In this document: piece after piece, positions 55,163 through 64,000 of the stretch
Numbering within the stretch: position 1 is the stretch's first letter
Layout: each line of letters starts with the position of its first letter
NCBI GenBank assembly: GCA_021234155.1
Contig: JAJEKV010000025.1
Location: 15,302,253 to 15,366,252, forward strand
Length of the DNA: 64,000 bases
Reading direction: 5' to 3'
DNA from: Isoetes taiwanensis
Lineage: Eukaryota; Streptophyta; Lycopodiopsida; Isoetales; Isoetaceae
The notes under the pieces: generated by a model
What the model was told of the DNA's origin: nothing
Seen by the model: the letters and a program-made list of their open reading frames with translations, nothing else
Database searches by the model: none
Position numbers and translations under genes: made by a program

Positions 55163-55565
55163 ATGCCGGAGGATATTTTTCAGCTATTCCCGCCCCTATG
55201 GAACTTGTGGAAATCTTGCAAACTAAAAGATAATAAGGGACAGACTATTACCTGTAACTGGGCAAAAGAGTGTGACTACTTGGTCGGACCTACCGAGGTG
55301 CATGAGGGGGTATGGACTATGAAGACCCTGGGATTTTGTTCCGGGAGGTCTTTGGATGGAATTACCTACGGAAGGCCTCGATTATATTAGGTAAGCACTT
55401 CTTCAAGACAAGGGCAAAGACACTCACGATCTATAACGTTCTTGAAGAAGGAGATTTTGAATATGTGAAGGATAATTTTCCGAGGAAGTTTAAATCCTTT
55501 CGATCTCGAGATCTAGTGGGGTATGGCTTCGAGGGCGACGACGATTTCCATGGCCACCTTGCATA
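55163..55565 (+). CDS. Unrecognised gene, middle segment
   Basis: The plus frames read MPEDIFQLFPPLWNLWKSCK, then CNWAKECDYLVGPTEVHEGV. A frame change near 55310 follows, then DPGILFREVFGWNYLRKASI, LGKHFFKTRAKTLTIYNVLE and RSRDLVGYGFEGDDDFHGHL. Amino-acid mix and aromatic spacing look coding. I recognise no domain. It follows the ParB-like piece in the same direction after a palindrome-bearing spacer, so it is probably the same gene. Confidence 0.35.
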
Positions 55566-56096
55566 GTAAGTGGGTTGAAGTTGGCGTGACCAAGGAAGGA
55601 GTTTTCGTAACGTGCCACCGCCTTGGCAAAATTCATACGCAACGCCGTCTTGGAGAGGGAGGATCTTGAAGACTTCCGCTGGGTTGAACTAACGCCAAAG
55701 ATGGGGCAATTTGTTTGCAATCCCTGTACCAAAGATCCTTGATAGCCCCGACACTAGAGGCATCACTCCAATGTGGGACAAGACCACTCTATCTAATTTC
55801 TTTGATACTGTAAAAAAGAACACCACAGTGATTCTTTTCTGGATAGTGGTCTTTGCGAAGGCCGGAGCACAACTTTTGATTTCATCGTGTTGGATAATCT
55901 GGATTCCAGATCCAGAGTTTTTATTGGCATGAATGAGGACGAATACAAGAATCCACCTGCCCCAGGAGTTCAGGAGGTCCATGCACTGGTGTACACCACA
56001 AAAATTCAGGCCATTGCAGGTCATCCTGTCGATGAAATTGACCTCAAATTCTCCTTCAACGATCATCCTCAAGAACCGCCACCGCACGTGCCCTAA
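55566..56096 (+). CDS. Unrecognised gene, possible methyltransferase-like segment
   Basis: In three plus frames: LAKFIRNAVLEREDLEDFRW and VELTPKMGQFVCNPCTKDP; then LDSPDTRGITPMWDKTTLSN and FFDTVKKNTTVILFW; then FIGMNEDEYKNPPAPGVQEV and VYTTKIQAIAGHPVDEIDLK. The run 'LDSPDTRGI..MWDK...FFD.VKK...VILFW' recalls the catalytic region of N-4/N-6 adenine methyltransferases (D-P-P-Y then WD then a hydrophobic strand), but the motif is not exact. Low confidence. Confidence 0.3.
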
Positions 56097-56759
56097 CGAA
56101 GAAGACGAAGAGGTAGTCCGAGGCTATGGCGTGGAAGCTCTGCAACAATAGATTTCGGGTACAATTGGCAAGGCTTGCGAGGGGACATAATGATGAGAAA
56201 CCAGGCGGGGCACCGCCACATGCTCCTACCGTCTGGTAAAATGGTACCGCCAGAAAGAAGGGGTGTTTGATTACTTCTCTTGTGGTTCTTTTGGTAGGGC
56301 TTCATTCTTTGAATAAGAGATTTTGCATTGTGTTCGAAAAAGTGGCGGTTAAGCAGGAATGCCTAGGGGGATTATTGATAGGTTTGACCGCCTCAATCCT
56401 ATCATCGCATAAATGTTCTTACGAGGGGACAAAAGGTGATGTTGTCGAGGAAGTAGATCCACCAAATACGAGATGCTGAAGCTCCACCCGATGTGGACTA
56501 TGATGCGATCAAGAGCGCAATTCGATCCGACATGCTTAATGATCCCAATTTCACCGCCACGGCGTTTGAGAGCTTTGTAGATTCTATGGGTGCTTCTTCT
56601 AGCCATGGCCCCGGGCGTCGCGGAACCCCGATCCCGATGTGGAACCCGAGCCCGATGCGTAACCCGATCGATGCGGAACCACGAATTTTGTGTGATTATA
56701 ATGTAAAATTGTACAATAATACTATGGACGTCCCCTACTCATATACGTTGCACTCACCG
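56097..56759 (+). CDS. Unrecognised gene, 3' part, cut by an LTR
   Basis: The clearest coding piece is AEAPPDVDYDAIKSAIRSDM, LNDPNFTATAFESFVDSMGA, then a Pro/Asn/Arg-rich low-complexity end (about 56470-56700). It reads up to the point where the candidate gypsy LTR begins at 56760. Function is unknown. Confidence 0.3.
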
Positions 56760-58384
56760 TGATACAAACAAGAGTTCATCCCCATACCGCCTACATGCCG
56801 GCTGAGGGCCCCTCCACATAACACCGCAACCCCGACCATTCCGGTGGGAAGAGTGAAGGGTCATTTACCCGCCTCCCCTCGGTCTACCTAGCCGCATGGA
56901 AGCGTAAAAACATACATGTCAAGATATAACATAAGCACATATCCACCCCAAAGGGTGGTCCATCACATCTGCATAAACAAGGTGAGCACAATACATATGG
57001 GGGAGTTCTACCCAAGGCTCGGACTCAAGGGAATGACCGACGGCGGGTCTCCGTGAGATCATTGCGCATGCAATTCATGGCAATGGATTTTACCGGGCAT
57101 AAGAACATGGCATAGGGTTGTCCACTCCATCCGCCCCTCCCTTTGCACACACTGCGTAGTATTTGAAAGGTGTCGGACTGGCCCAGCCAGCACGGATGCA
57201 TAGCCAAAGGGCTATTCCTCGGGTTTCATCCTCCCAGGTTCGATGGGGGGCGGGAAGGGATCACTCCCTCGAGAGAGATCTACATCTTGCCATTTCCGGG
57301 GTGACTAGAGGGGGCCCGCGGTGTTCGTGACCGAACCCACTTTGGAAAGTGTACACCACTTCACTGGGGTGTAGAGTCCATGCCTCACCCGGCACTCGAT
57401 TGGTGAGCCATTAGACCTAGTCACAATGATCCCTGGTAGGCCTTACACACCGGAGGGATGGATTCAAGAGTCGAACACGAACCTCCTTCTTAGCCCGGTC
57501 GCCCCTTCACCCACAAGGGTGTGGTTCTTGTACACAGGCGAATCTATAGTGTGCTAGAGAGGCTATTCTAGGAGCATCTACTACCAAGCTTTAGGTCTCT
57601 ACCCCCTTCCCAATACAAGGAGCTCATAGAGAAACATCATCCATCTACATCACATAAGAACTAAAGAACTAGATCTAATCTACATCATAGAGTTAGGTTC
57701 TTTAGTTAGAGGCTGGTATCTCGAGATCTAGAAGGTGCTATGGGCAATTTAATAGGCTAAACCTACTAATTCTATGGTGAAACAGGGGTTTAGACTATCT
57801 AATTGGCCAAATACCTGATCCTTGAGTGGCTCCTCCTGACTGAGCTTTCGACCATCCCGCAACGCTTCGAATCAAGGGAAACTAATGGTGCAATTCTCTC
57901 GTGAAGTTCGGGATGCGGTTTTGGTCGTTGAGGCACCAAAACAGAAGTTCTAAAACCCTAGAAAGCGAAAATTGGGCAAGTTAGGGTTTTTCTCCTTTAA
58001 TAGACAAGGGGTTGGCTAGGGTTTCCAATTATCCTTTAGGCATGTGGGATGGGAATGGGCCCACTTGCCTTTAATGGCTAGGTGGCAAAATGTGCCCACA
58101 TGGAAATGTGTGCCCACATTAATGTGTACATTGGAAAATGTGCACATTGGAAAATGTGTCTATGGGTGTGGCCCACTTGGCATGAAGTGGCCATAAGGGA
58201 AAATGTGCACCTAAGTGAATGTGCACATTGTTTAATGTGCACATTAATAAATGCACACCTTGCACGTTGCCCCTAGGGCTACTAGCCTAGCTACACGCTT
58301 GGCACACGTGGGTTGGAGTGGCGGTACGGCGTGAGGTAGTACAAGATACGCCCCGGGACCGTGATAATCGCCCCGAACGTCACA
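56760..58384 (-). repeat. 3' LTR of the Ty3/gypsy element
   Basis: On the minus strand the LTR begins TGTGACGTTCGGGGCGATTA at 58384, just after a polypurine tract. It would end at TTGTATCA (56760), where the upstream coding-like sequence stops. The length would be 1625 bp, starting TG and ending CA. Inside near 58085-58270 is a local array of short GTGCACATT/ATGTGCACA units. The 5' LTR lies outside the window, so the far end cannot be checked. Confidence 0.6.
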
Positions 58385-58397
58385 TTCTCCCCACCTT
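58385..58397 (-). other. Polypurine tract of the gypsy element
   Basis: On the minus strand AAGGTGGGGAGAA directly precedes the TGTGACG start of the LTR. This is the normal priming site for plus-strand DNA in LTR retrotransposons and fixes orientation and LTR border. Confidence 0.8.
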
Positions 58398-59289
58398 GAA
58401 ATGATGCTGTCCGCAGCATCGTGGGTCTCCCCACCTTGGGATCATCCTACAACCAACCTGATACATACGATAAACTACTATAATACTTACACATTTATTA
58501 AGATTACCCTAAGGTAATATTTTTAGGACATTATCACGCCATTATATTATGAAATAACTTATCAATTCATAACATCATTAAAACAAGTTACTCAGTAATT
58601 CACTTAACATGACAATTAAGTTTATCAAAATCAAAATTAAAATTAACGTCCGAGGTACTCTTCATTCCTTGCAACACATTCCAACAAAATTTGTGTTGCA
58701 AGTCTTCGTAGCTCGACCTCCTTGCCTTCCGGAGCGCTCTATTGGCCTGCAAGTCGACACTACGTTAGTACCATTTAATTATTAATAAAATTTTGGTTAT
58801 ATGGTGACCACCCCACCTATCTACGTGGATGCATGGCTAATCTCCCGGCATAGGAAGAGGATGAATCTTCCATAATGGCCGAGGAGACAAAGGTGCCTAT
58901 ATGCCTATATGCGCTCATGCCTACACCCTAGTTGCCCCGTGGAGGATAGGTCCTTCCCGTATATGGAAGTGAAGGCCACGATTCCTCCTATCAAAGCATA
59001 TATGGGGCTAGAGGTGCTTTTCCTATCGGGCATTCCTTCATGACCTCCTTTCTCTCGAGGTCGTCTACTCCGCGTGGGGCGTAAGTAGACTTTTCTAATC
59101 TACCTTCCACCGCCCAAAGCGAAACGCTGCGGTCATGCCTACATTGACATTACACCACCCTAGAGATCACCGTAGTGGTCCCATCATCGGTAACAACGCA
59201 TGCGACCCATACCAAGCATAGGTTGTACGCGAGATTAATCTTAACTAAACATAGAATTAATCTACACAAATCGACATGCCTCGAGCCGA

Positions 59290-59700
59290 TTTCTTGGAGA
59301 GATGATTTTGCCGCCCCATTACTCCATAAAACCGTAGGTACCGCTTTACTAAATCTTTCTTAAGTACCCATGTCGCGTTTTCCACCGCAAGTGTTTCCAC
59401 TTGACCAAATATCGGAGGAATTTGATCTCCTCGCTTTTCTTGAAAGCTTTATCAAGAATCACTCTCGAACTATTTCCAAATGCTCCTCCGTCATTTCCAA
59501 CAATGTTGAGTGTCCAAGACTGCCCGGATTTGAGTGTGCTTCTTCAACAAACTTACGTGGAAGACCTTATGAATCTTTAGGTGTGCCGGCAAGTCTAGCT
59601 TGTAGGATTGATTACCTACTCTCTTGACTATTCTCAAGGGTCCAGCCCACCTTGGAGCAAGCTTCTTGCAATTCCCGATTCGAAGCCACCGCTTCACCTT
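59290..59700 (-). pseudogene. Integrase C-terminus with chromodomain-like end
   Basis: The minus frame from 59697 reads KLAPRWAGPLRIVKRVGNQS, YKLDLPAHLKIHKVFHVSLL (the 'KL.pr~~GPf.i...~g..aY.L.LP...~iH.VFHVS.LK' signature that ends gypsy integrases). Further down it gives ENATWVLKKDLVKRY, as in a chromodomain ('~WEp..dL...') in a shifted frame. Chromodomains steer integration to heterochromatin. Frame breaks lie between. Confidence 0.8.
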
Positions 59701-59939
59701 GATCTTGAGCCAAACATCATCTCCAACTTTGAACTCTCTTATCGTTCGATGCTTGTCGGCGATGCTCTTTTTGTCGACTTCTTCACGCTAACAAATACCC
59801 TCGAACCTCTTCCACAGCCGCTTTGCGATATCGGCCAACATCTCTGGCCGCGAACTTCCACTTTGACACGGGGTTGTGCCAAGTGTGCCGGAGTTAGGAA
59901 TCGATAGCCGAATTGATCATAAACCGATATTTGGGATGA

Positions 59940-60560
59940 TTCCTCGGTGCTATTGTATGCAACCCACCAAGTGAATAAATTCTTCCCACATACCTTGCTT
60001 ATTCCGCATATAGTTTCGTAGCATGTCCTCTAAAAATCTCGTTGGTCCGGCTCGCTTGGCCATCCGGCTCGAGGATGATACGCCGTGCTCATGGATAGCT
60101 TGTCGGATTGTCGCAAAGAGGTCTTGCCAAAAGGCGCTCATGAACCGGATCTGGCCGGAGATAATCTCCCTTGGCATGCCATGAAGCACGAAGATCTTTT
60201 TTGGTGAAGAGCTTTGCCTGTCCATAGCCGTATCGGTGGTCCCGCAAGGCACAAAATGTGCCATCTTCGACAACTTATCGACCACTACCATCAAGGCATC
60301 CTTCCCTCTTCTACCGCCCTTGGGAGCCCCCGTGATGAAATCCATGCTAATCACCTCCCACTTAGCGTTTGGCACCGCTAATGGCTCTAATGCTCTGAAT
60401 TGAAGCTGCTCGCCCTTTCGTTTCGACATAACCGGCATTCTGATGTAGCGAGCTATTTGCCTTCTTCATTCCGGCCAATAATACTAGCTGCAAGACTTTG
60501 AAATATGTTTTCATGAATCGCATGGCCGCTATTGGGCATTTAATGCGTGTCATGGAGGAT
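59940..60560 (-). pseudogene. Gypsy integrase core
   Basis: From 60438: FRALEPLAVPNAKWEVISMD, then FITGAPKGGRRGKDALMVVV, DKLSKMAHFVPC, GMPREIISGQIRFMSAFWQD. The first Asp (SMDFITG) is present. At the second position the usual S-D-R-D is replaced by SGQIRF, so the catalytic Asp is lost. The third segment (STAYHP then ER) is split between two frames near 60050-60090 by a frameshift. Confidence 0.85.
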
Positions 60561-60599
60561 CAATTTCCTTACACCCGATGATTCGGCACGCGACAACTT

Positions 60600-61140
60600 G
60601 TTCTTATGGTATAACAGGTTGCCTTCCTTCTTATAATGTTTAAAGGCTTCCCCGCTCCTTATCTCTTCTAGCCTCCCTAGAGAGGCTTGCCCATACTTCC
60701 TTGAAATCTACATCTGCTTGGCAAGGATTCTTCAATCTTCTTACCAAAGTGGAGAGCTGCCGAAATTGCATTGCAATGCACTCCTAGTTGTCGATGCCTT
60801 GAAAGCGCATCCGCTACCACATTGAGCTTCCCCGCTTGTAGACTATATCAAAGTCATACTCTTCAGCTGAACTCCATCCACTTTCTCGCCTCAGGTTGAG
60901 GTGTGGTTGCGTGAATACATAGTGGAGGCTCGATGGTCTCAGATCCAACCGAACTTCCTTCCCAAAAGATAGTGCCTCCAAATTCTTAATGCCCTCGACA
61001 ACCGCCAAGCAATTCCTCGACGTCGCGCGTTGGGTAGCGCTGTTTCGGCTGCCGTCATCTTCCCCTGAATCATACGCTACTACACGCTTCTTGCATGAAA
61101 CCGCCCTGTAGCTAAGCGTCCGTCGCTACAAGCTTGTCTT
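60600..61140 (-). pseudogene. Gypsy RNase H region
   Basis: The minus frames give KLVATDA and GGFMQEACSS, then NAPLPNARRRGIA-type sequence around 61020 (normally 'Y...ekE.lA'), then VVEGIKNLEALSFGKEVRLD and LHYVFTQPHLNLRRESGW, and EYDFDIVYKRGSSM, the last matching the 'yDf.I.Y.pGk.N' end of RNase H. It removed RNA from the RNA-DNA hybrid. Several frame changes disable it. Confidence 0.75.
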
Positions 61141-61399
61141 TCTCCGGGTCCGGCAGGTTAAGATCGGGCAGTTGTTAAAGCTTCCTTCAACAATGTTCAA
61201 ACCCCCGCTGGGCTTTCTTTGCGTACTGTCAGCCATTTTTTCACCTTCTCGCCTCGCCAAGTCTGTTAACGGGGCCGCTATCTTAGCAAAGTTCTTCACG
61301 GTTCCCGTAGTACCGCTAGGCCGAGAAAACTTCCGACTTCATGCACATTCTTCGGGCCGCCACCGAATGACGGCTTCACCCGGTAGATCCATCCGAGAT

Positions 61400-61900
61400 T
61401 CCTCTGCCGAGATCACATGACCAGGTATTCCACCTTCGGCGCAGGCGACACTTCGACAACTAACGGCATGGCAACCGGTGCCTCTTCAACTTCTCTAGCA
61501 CTCTCCTTAAGTGTTGTACGTTTCTTCAAGGATCCGCTATACACCAAAATGTCATCAAAGAATACAATCACAAAGGTGTCTAAAAACTCTCAAGATGTCG
61601 TTCATGAGCCCTCATGAACGCCGGGGCATTCGATAAGCGAGAAAGGCATTACCGTGAACTCATAATGCCCATACCGCTTAAGGCTGCCTTATGGATATCT
61701 TCTTCCTTTATCCCGATCCGGTGATAACCCGACCTTAAGTCGATTTTGGAGAAGACCTTTTGCACCTTGGAGTTGATCCATCAAGTCATCCGACCGGGGA
61801 GCACATACTTGTTCTTAATGGTGTGCTTGTTCAACCGCCTATAGTCTATGCACATCCTTAAAACGCCATCCTTCTTTCTTTACAAGAGAATGGGTGCTCC
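61400..61900 (-). pseudogene. Gypsy reverse transcriptase
   Basis: In several minus frames: [19 protein letters not shown]-like sequence near 61840, LMDQLQGAK near 61760, RYGHYEFTVMPF near 61650-61685, then FVIVFFDDILVYSGSLKK near 61525-61575. The catalytic box is FFDD; both Asp are kept. Six or more frame shifts in 500 bases. Confidence 0.8.
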
Positions 61901-61999
61901 AAATGCATGCAGACACTAGGTCTAATGAAGCCTAGGTCGACAACTCCACAATTGCTTCTTGACTCAGGCCAACCCTGCGTCGTCATTCTCGTATGGAGC

Positions 62000-64000
62000 C
62001 TGCTTGTCGGCTTTGCCGGAAAGTGCTGCTCACACCGACTCTCCCCTATAAGGAGGGGAGCCGCTTGATCTCATCTCGGAAAGAGATCATGGAACTCCGT
62101 GATCAGCTGAGCTATTTGCCGCAACTTGGCGAAAGCACCCCGCCTTCTTTGCTTTCCTCGATTCGCGCTCATCAATCTCAAGCTTGAAGATGTATGCTAC
62201 CTGCCGCTTCTTGATGCACTTGAAATTTCTTTGAAGACATACCACCGCATGATGGGAACAACTTCTTTATCCGTGATCTCAACCGATCTTTGCCTCTCGG
62301 GTGTTTGGGAAGGTCACCTTCCGCTTCCACAATCAATGATGGCTCGCCGGGTCCAAGATACTTCCATTCCTATGATCAAGTCGTACTTGCCAATGCCCAT
62401 TACGCCCCTCTATCCGGATATTAATCCCCGCAAGTCGATCGAAGTTAATTCTCTTGCACGCCATCGCCTTTACCGCACCACTTGCTAAGACAATGGGCCT
62501 TGGCTTTGACTTTAATGGTTTCACTTTCAACATTTGAACCATTAAGGGGATGCAAAGTTATGGGCTACTTCCCCGAATCTATCAAGACTATGAAGGACTT
62601 GGCTCTGGCCTTCCTACAGGGAAATTACTTTGTCTTCGCTCTCTGCTGCTATGTATCTATTGCGGCAAAGATATGACACTCACCCCTGAATGTAGTCGGG
62701 CTTCCTCGCCATCGCCCCAATCTCCCAACTCCGCTTAGTGCCGCACTTCATGACGTGAGGGGCAGCCACGTCCTATGGCCCGTTTGGGCCGACGCAAAAG
62801 GCGCTTTTCTATGCACTCCGCTCTCTTCGCCCTTGGGCAAAAGGGATCGCGACCGCTGGGGTAGTTTGACCTCCCCGGCTATCCTTGAAGGACACCTCGC
62901 TTCTTCCCGCCGTTTCCCCCTGGTTGCCACCATGTGGGGCTCTAAACCGGACCCGGGATCGCCGCCGTAGGGACTATAGCTTCTCGTCGCCTTGTTTTAT
63001 CTTGAAATACCATTTGCCGGGCCGCTATTCTGGGGTCTTTACGTTCCTTGCAAGCTTATAGCCTTGGATTCGCTTACGTCTTGTCTTAGGTTTGTGCCTC
63101 ACAAGCTTTTGAGGATCTCCTCATTGACCCCTCCAATATATAGCTTTTCTACCGCGTACTTCTCCCCCAACTTTTGGCACATGACCTGACCTCATGAATT
63201 CCTCGTATATTTCACGGGCTGATTTGTTTCCTATTTGGAGCCTATAGAAACTGTTGCATCATCTTTGGACTTATGCTCTCTTAGGACATAATAGGCTTGA
63301 AGGCTTTAGCAAACTTCTTGAAACTGCCAAGCATCCACTGCTTCAAGCCGTGTGCCTTTGCATAACCCTTCCACCAAATCCGTCGGCTCCTTTCAAGTTG
63401 GCTGTTGCCACTCTTATTTGTCTTTATCCTTCATGCCATAAGCATTGCCCGTACTCACTCATTTTAAGTCAGCCATGCCTCAAAAGCTTCCTAATCCGGA
63501 CCTGTTCTCCCAAAGGTTCATTCCGGTTCCGGGCCTTCATACATTATCCGGTCTGAGAATCTACCCTTCTTCTAGTAGTCGAGAGGCCACAGGTGTCCGC
63601 TGTCGTGCCTCTATGGCGTCCTTGTGCCTTACATGCCCTTAGTGTTCTCACGCCTTACTTTCTGTTAGGTCCACGGGCTGCTCTTGTCTTCACCGAGGTG
63701 ATTGTCTAGATCTGAGCTTAGTCCGAAGATTCCGGGCTGGAGAATCTCCTTCTCTTGCTCCTCTTCTTGTCCCTTCACGCTCTCCAGGCGTGCTTGCAGC
63801 TTGGCTGGCGTTGCCGACCAGACCTGCTCACCCTTGCAGCAGACCAATGGAAGCCTTGCCCCCCACTCAGGTCAGGTCCTCATCTGGGATATCTCCTCCT
63901 CACAGGGGTCCTTGGGTTTCATTTCTTCAAATGGGTTCCTTGCGGGGGTGGTCCACAAGGGTTCTTCTCTTAAGGTCTTGGCGTTTTTCAGCTCGAGCCT
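62000..64000 (-). pseudogene. Gypsy gag and protease region, poorly preserved
   Basis: Near 62340-62540 the minus frame has IRIEGRNGHWQVRLDHRNGS. Near 63170-63230, pieces such as IYEEFMRS resemble the gag core ('v.eY..~F..l...vp'). Arg/Ser-rich parts lie at 62750-62930. A single CCHC knuckle or DSG protease site could not be read with certainty. The window edge cuts the element. Confidence 0.5.

Larger units (their letters stand above)
58398..64000 (-). mobile_element. Ty3/gypsy (chromovirus-like) element, internal region, runs off window
   Basis: Going up the plus coordinates (down the minus-strand element from its 3' end): 3' region (58398-59290), chromodomain-like end and integrase C-terminus (59290-59700), integrase (59940-60560), RNase H (60600-61140), RT (61400-61900), protease region (about 62000-62550) and gag (62550-64000). 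RT before integrase is the Ty3/gypsy order. All genes are broken by small frameshifts. Confidence 0.85.

Noticed and set aside
57025-58276. Short frames inside the gypsy LTR
   Set aside because: LTRs are non-coding and no motif is visible.

Overview
This window is eukaryotic nuclear DNA from a land plant. It has GT-AG introns, plant-type LINE, CACTA, Ty1/copia, Ty3/gypsy, Helitron and SINE sequences, and a decayed PPR gene. No bacterial operon, CRISPR array, rRNA or intact tRNA gene was seen. The many kinds of old, broken repeats, and a DUF7869-like gene of a type I associate with seed-free plants, suggest a large repeat-rich genome such as a fern, lycophyte or bryophyte. That placement is inference.

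Layout. 0-7.8 kb: mostly non-coding, T-rich stretches, two LINE fragments and a cluster of hairpins. 7.8-10.95 kb: seven tandem units of about 445 bp, ending exactly at a Helitron 3' terminus on the minus strand. 10.95-12.75 kb: Helitron end with the C-terminal helicase domain. 12.77-13.33 kb: pyrimidine tract. 13.45-19 kb: two related LINEs facing each other. 18.96-21.95 kb: 3' half of a CACTA transposon with visible introns, subterminal repeats and a TIR. 22.04-22.37 kb: GTGG satellite. 23.38-25.58 kb: a second LINE family, apparently cut by a copia LTR. 25.58-29.77 kb: 5'-truncated Ty1/copia element carrying a tRNA-derived SINE. 29.8-31.25 kb: simple tandem repeats. 32.0-33.7 kb: broken DUF7869-like gene. 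33.8-42.1 kb: satellite block in which a short minisatellite (two blocks) brackets an approximately 800 bp satellite that changes orientation inside the array. 42.2-46.5 kb: fragments of host-type genes (proline-rich protein, small membrane protein, PPR). 47.8-48.34 kb: second Helitron 3' end. 50.7-56.76 kb: an unrecognised exon cluster whose spacers carry a repeated GC-rich palindrome. 56.76-64 kb: minus-strand Ty3/gypsy element with 3' LTR, running off the window.

No complete intact protein-coding gene can be defended. Almost every recognisable coding region is broken by stops or small frameshifts. Many breaks sit in GC-rich spots that also vary between satellite copies, so part of the damage may be consensus error at methylated cytosines rather than biology.

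The most unusual items are: the unrecognised 52-56.8 kb exon cluster with its palindromes (tentative ParB-like and methyltransferase-like segments); the satellite that abuts and shares sequence with a Helitron terminus; the two Helitron ends with matching hairpins; the SINE; and the DUF7869-like gene with DDE-transposase-like acidic motifs.
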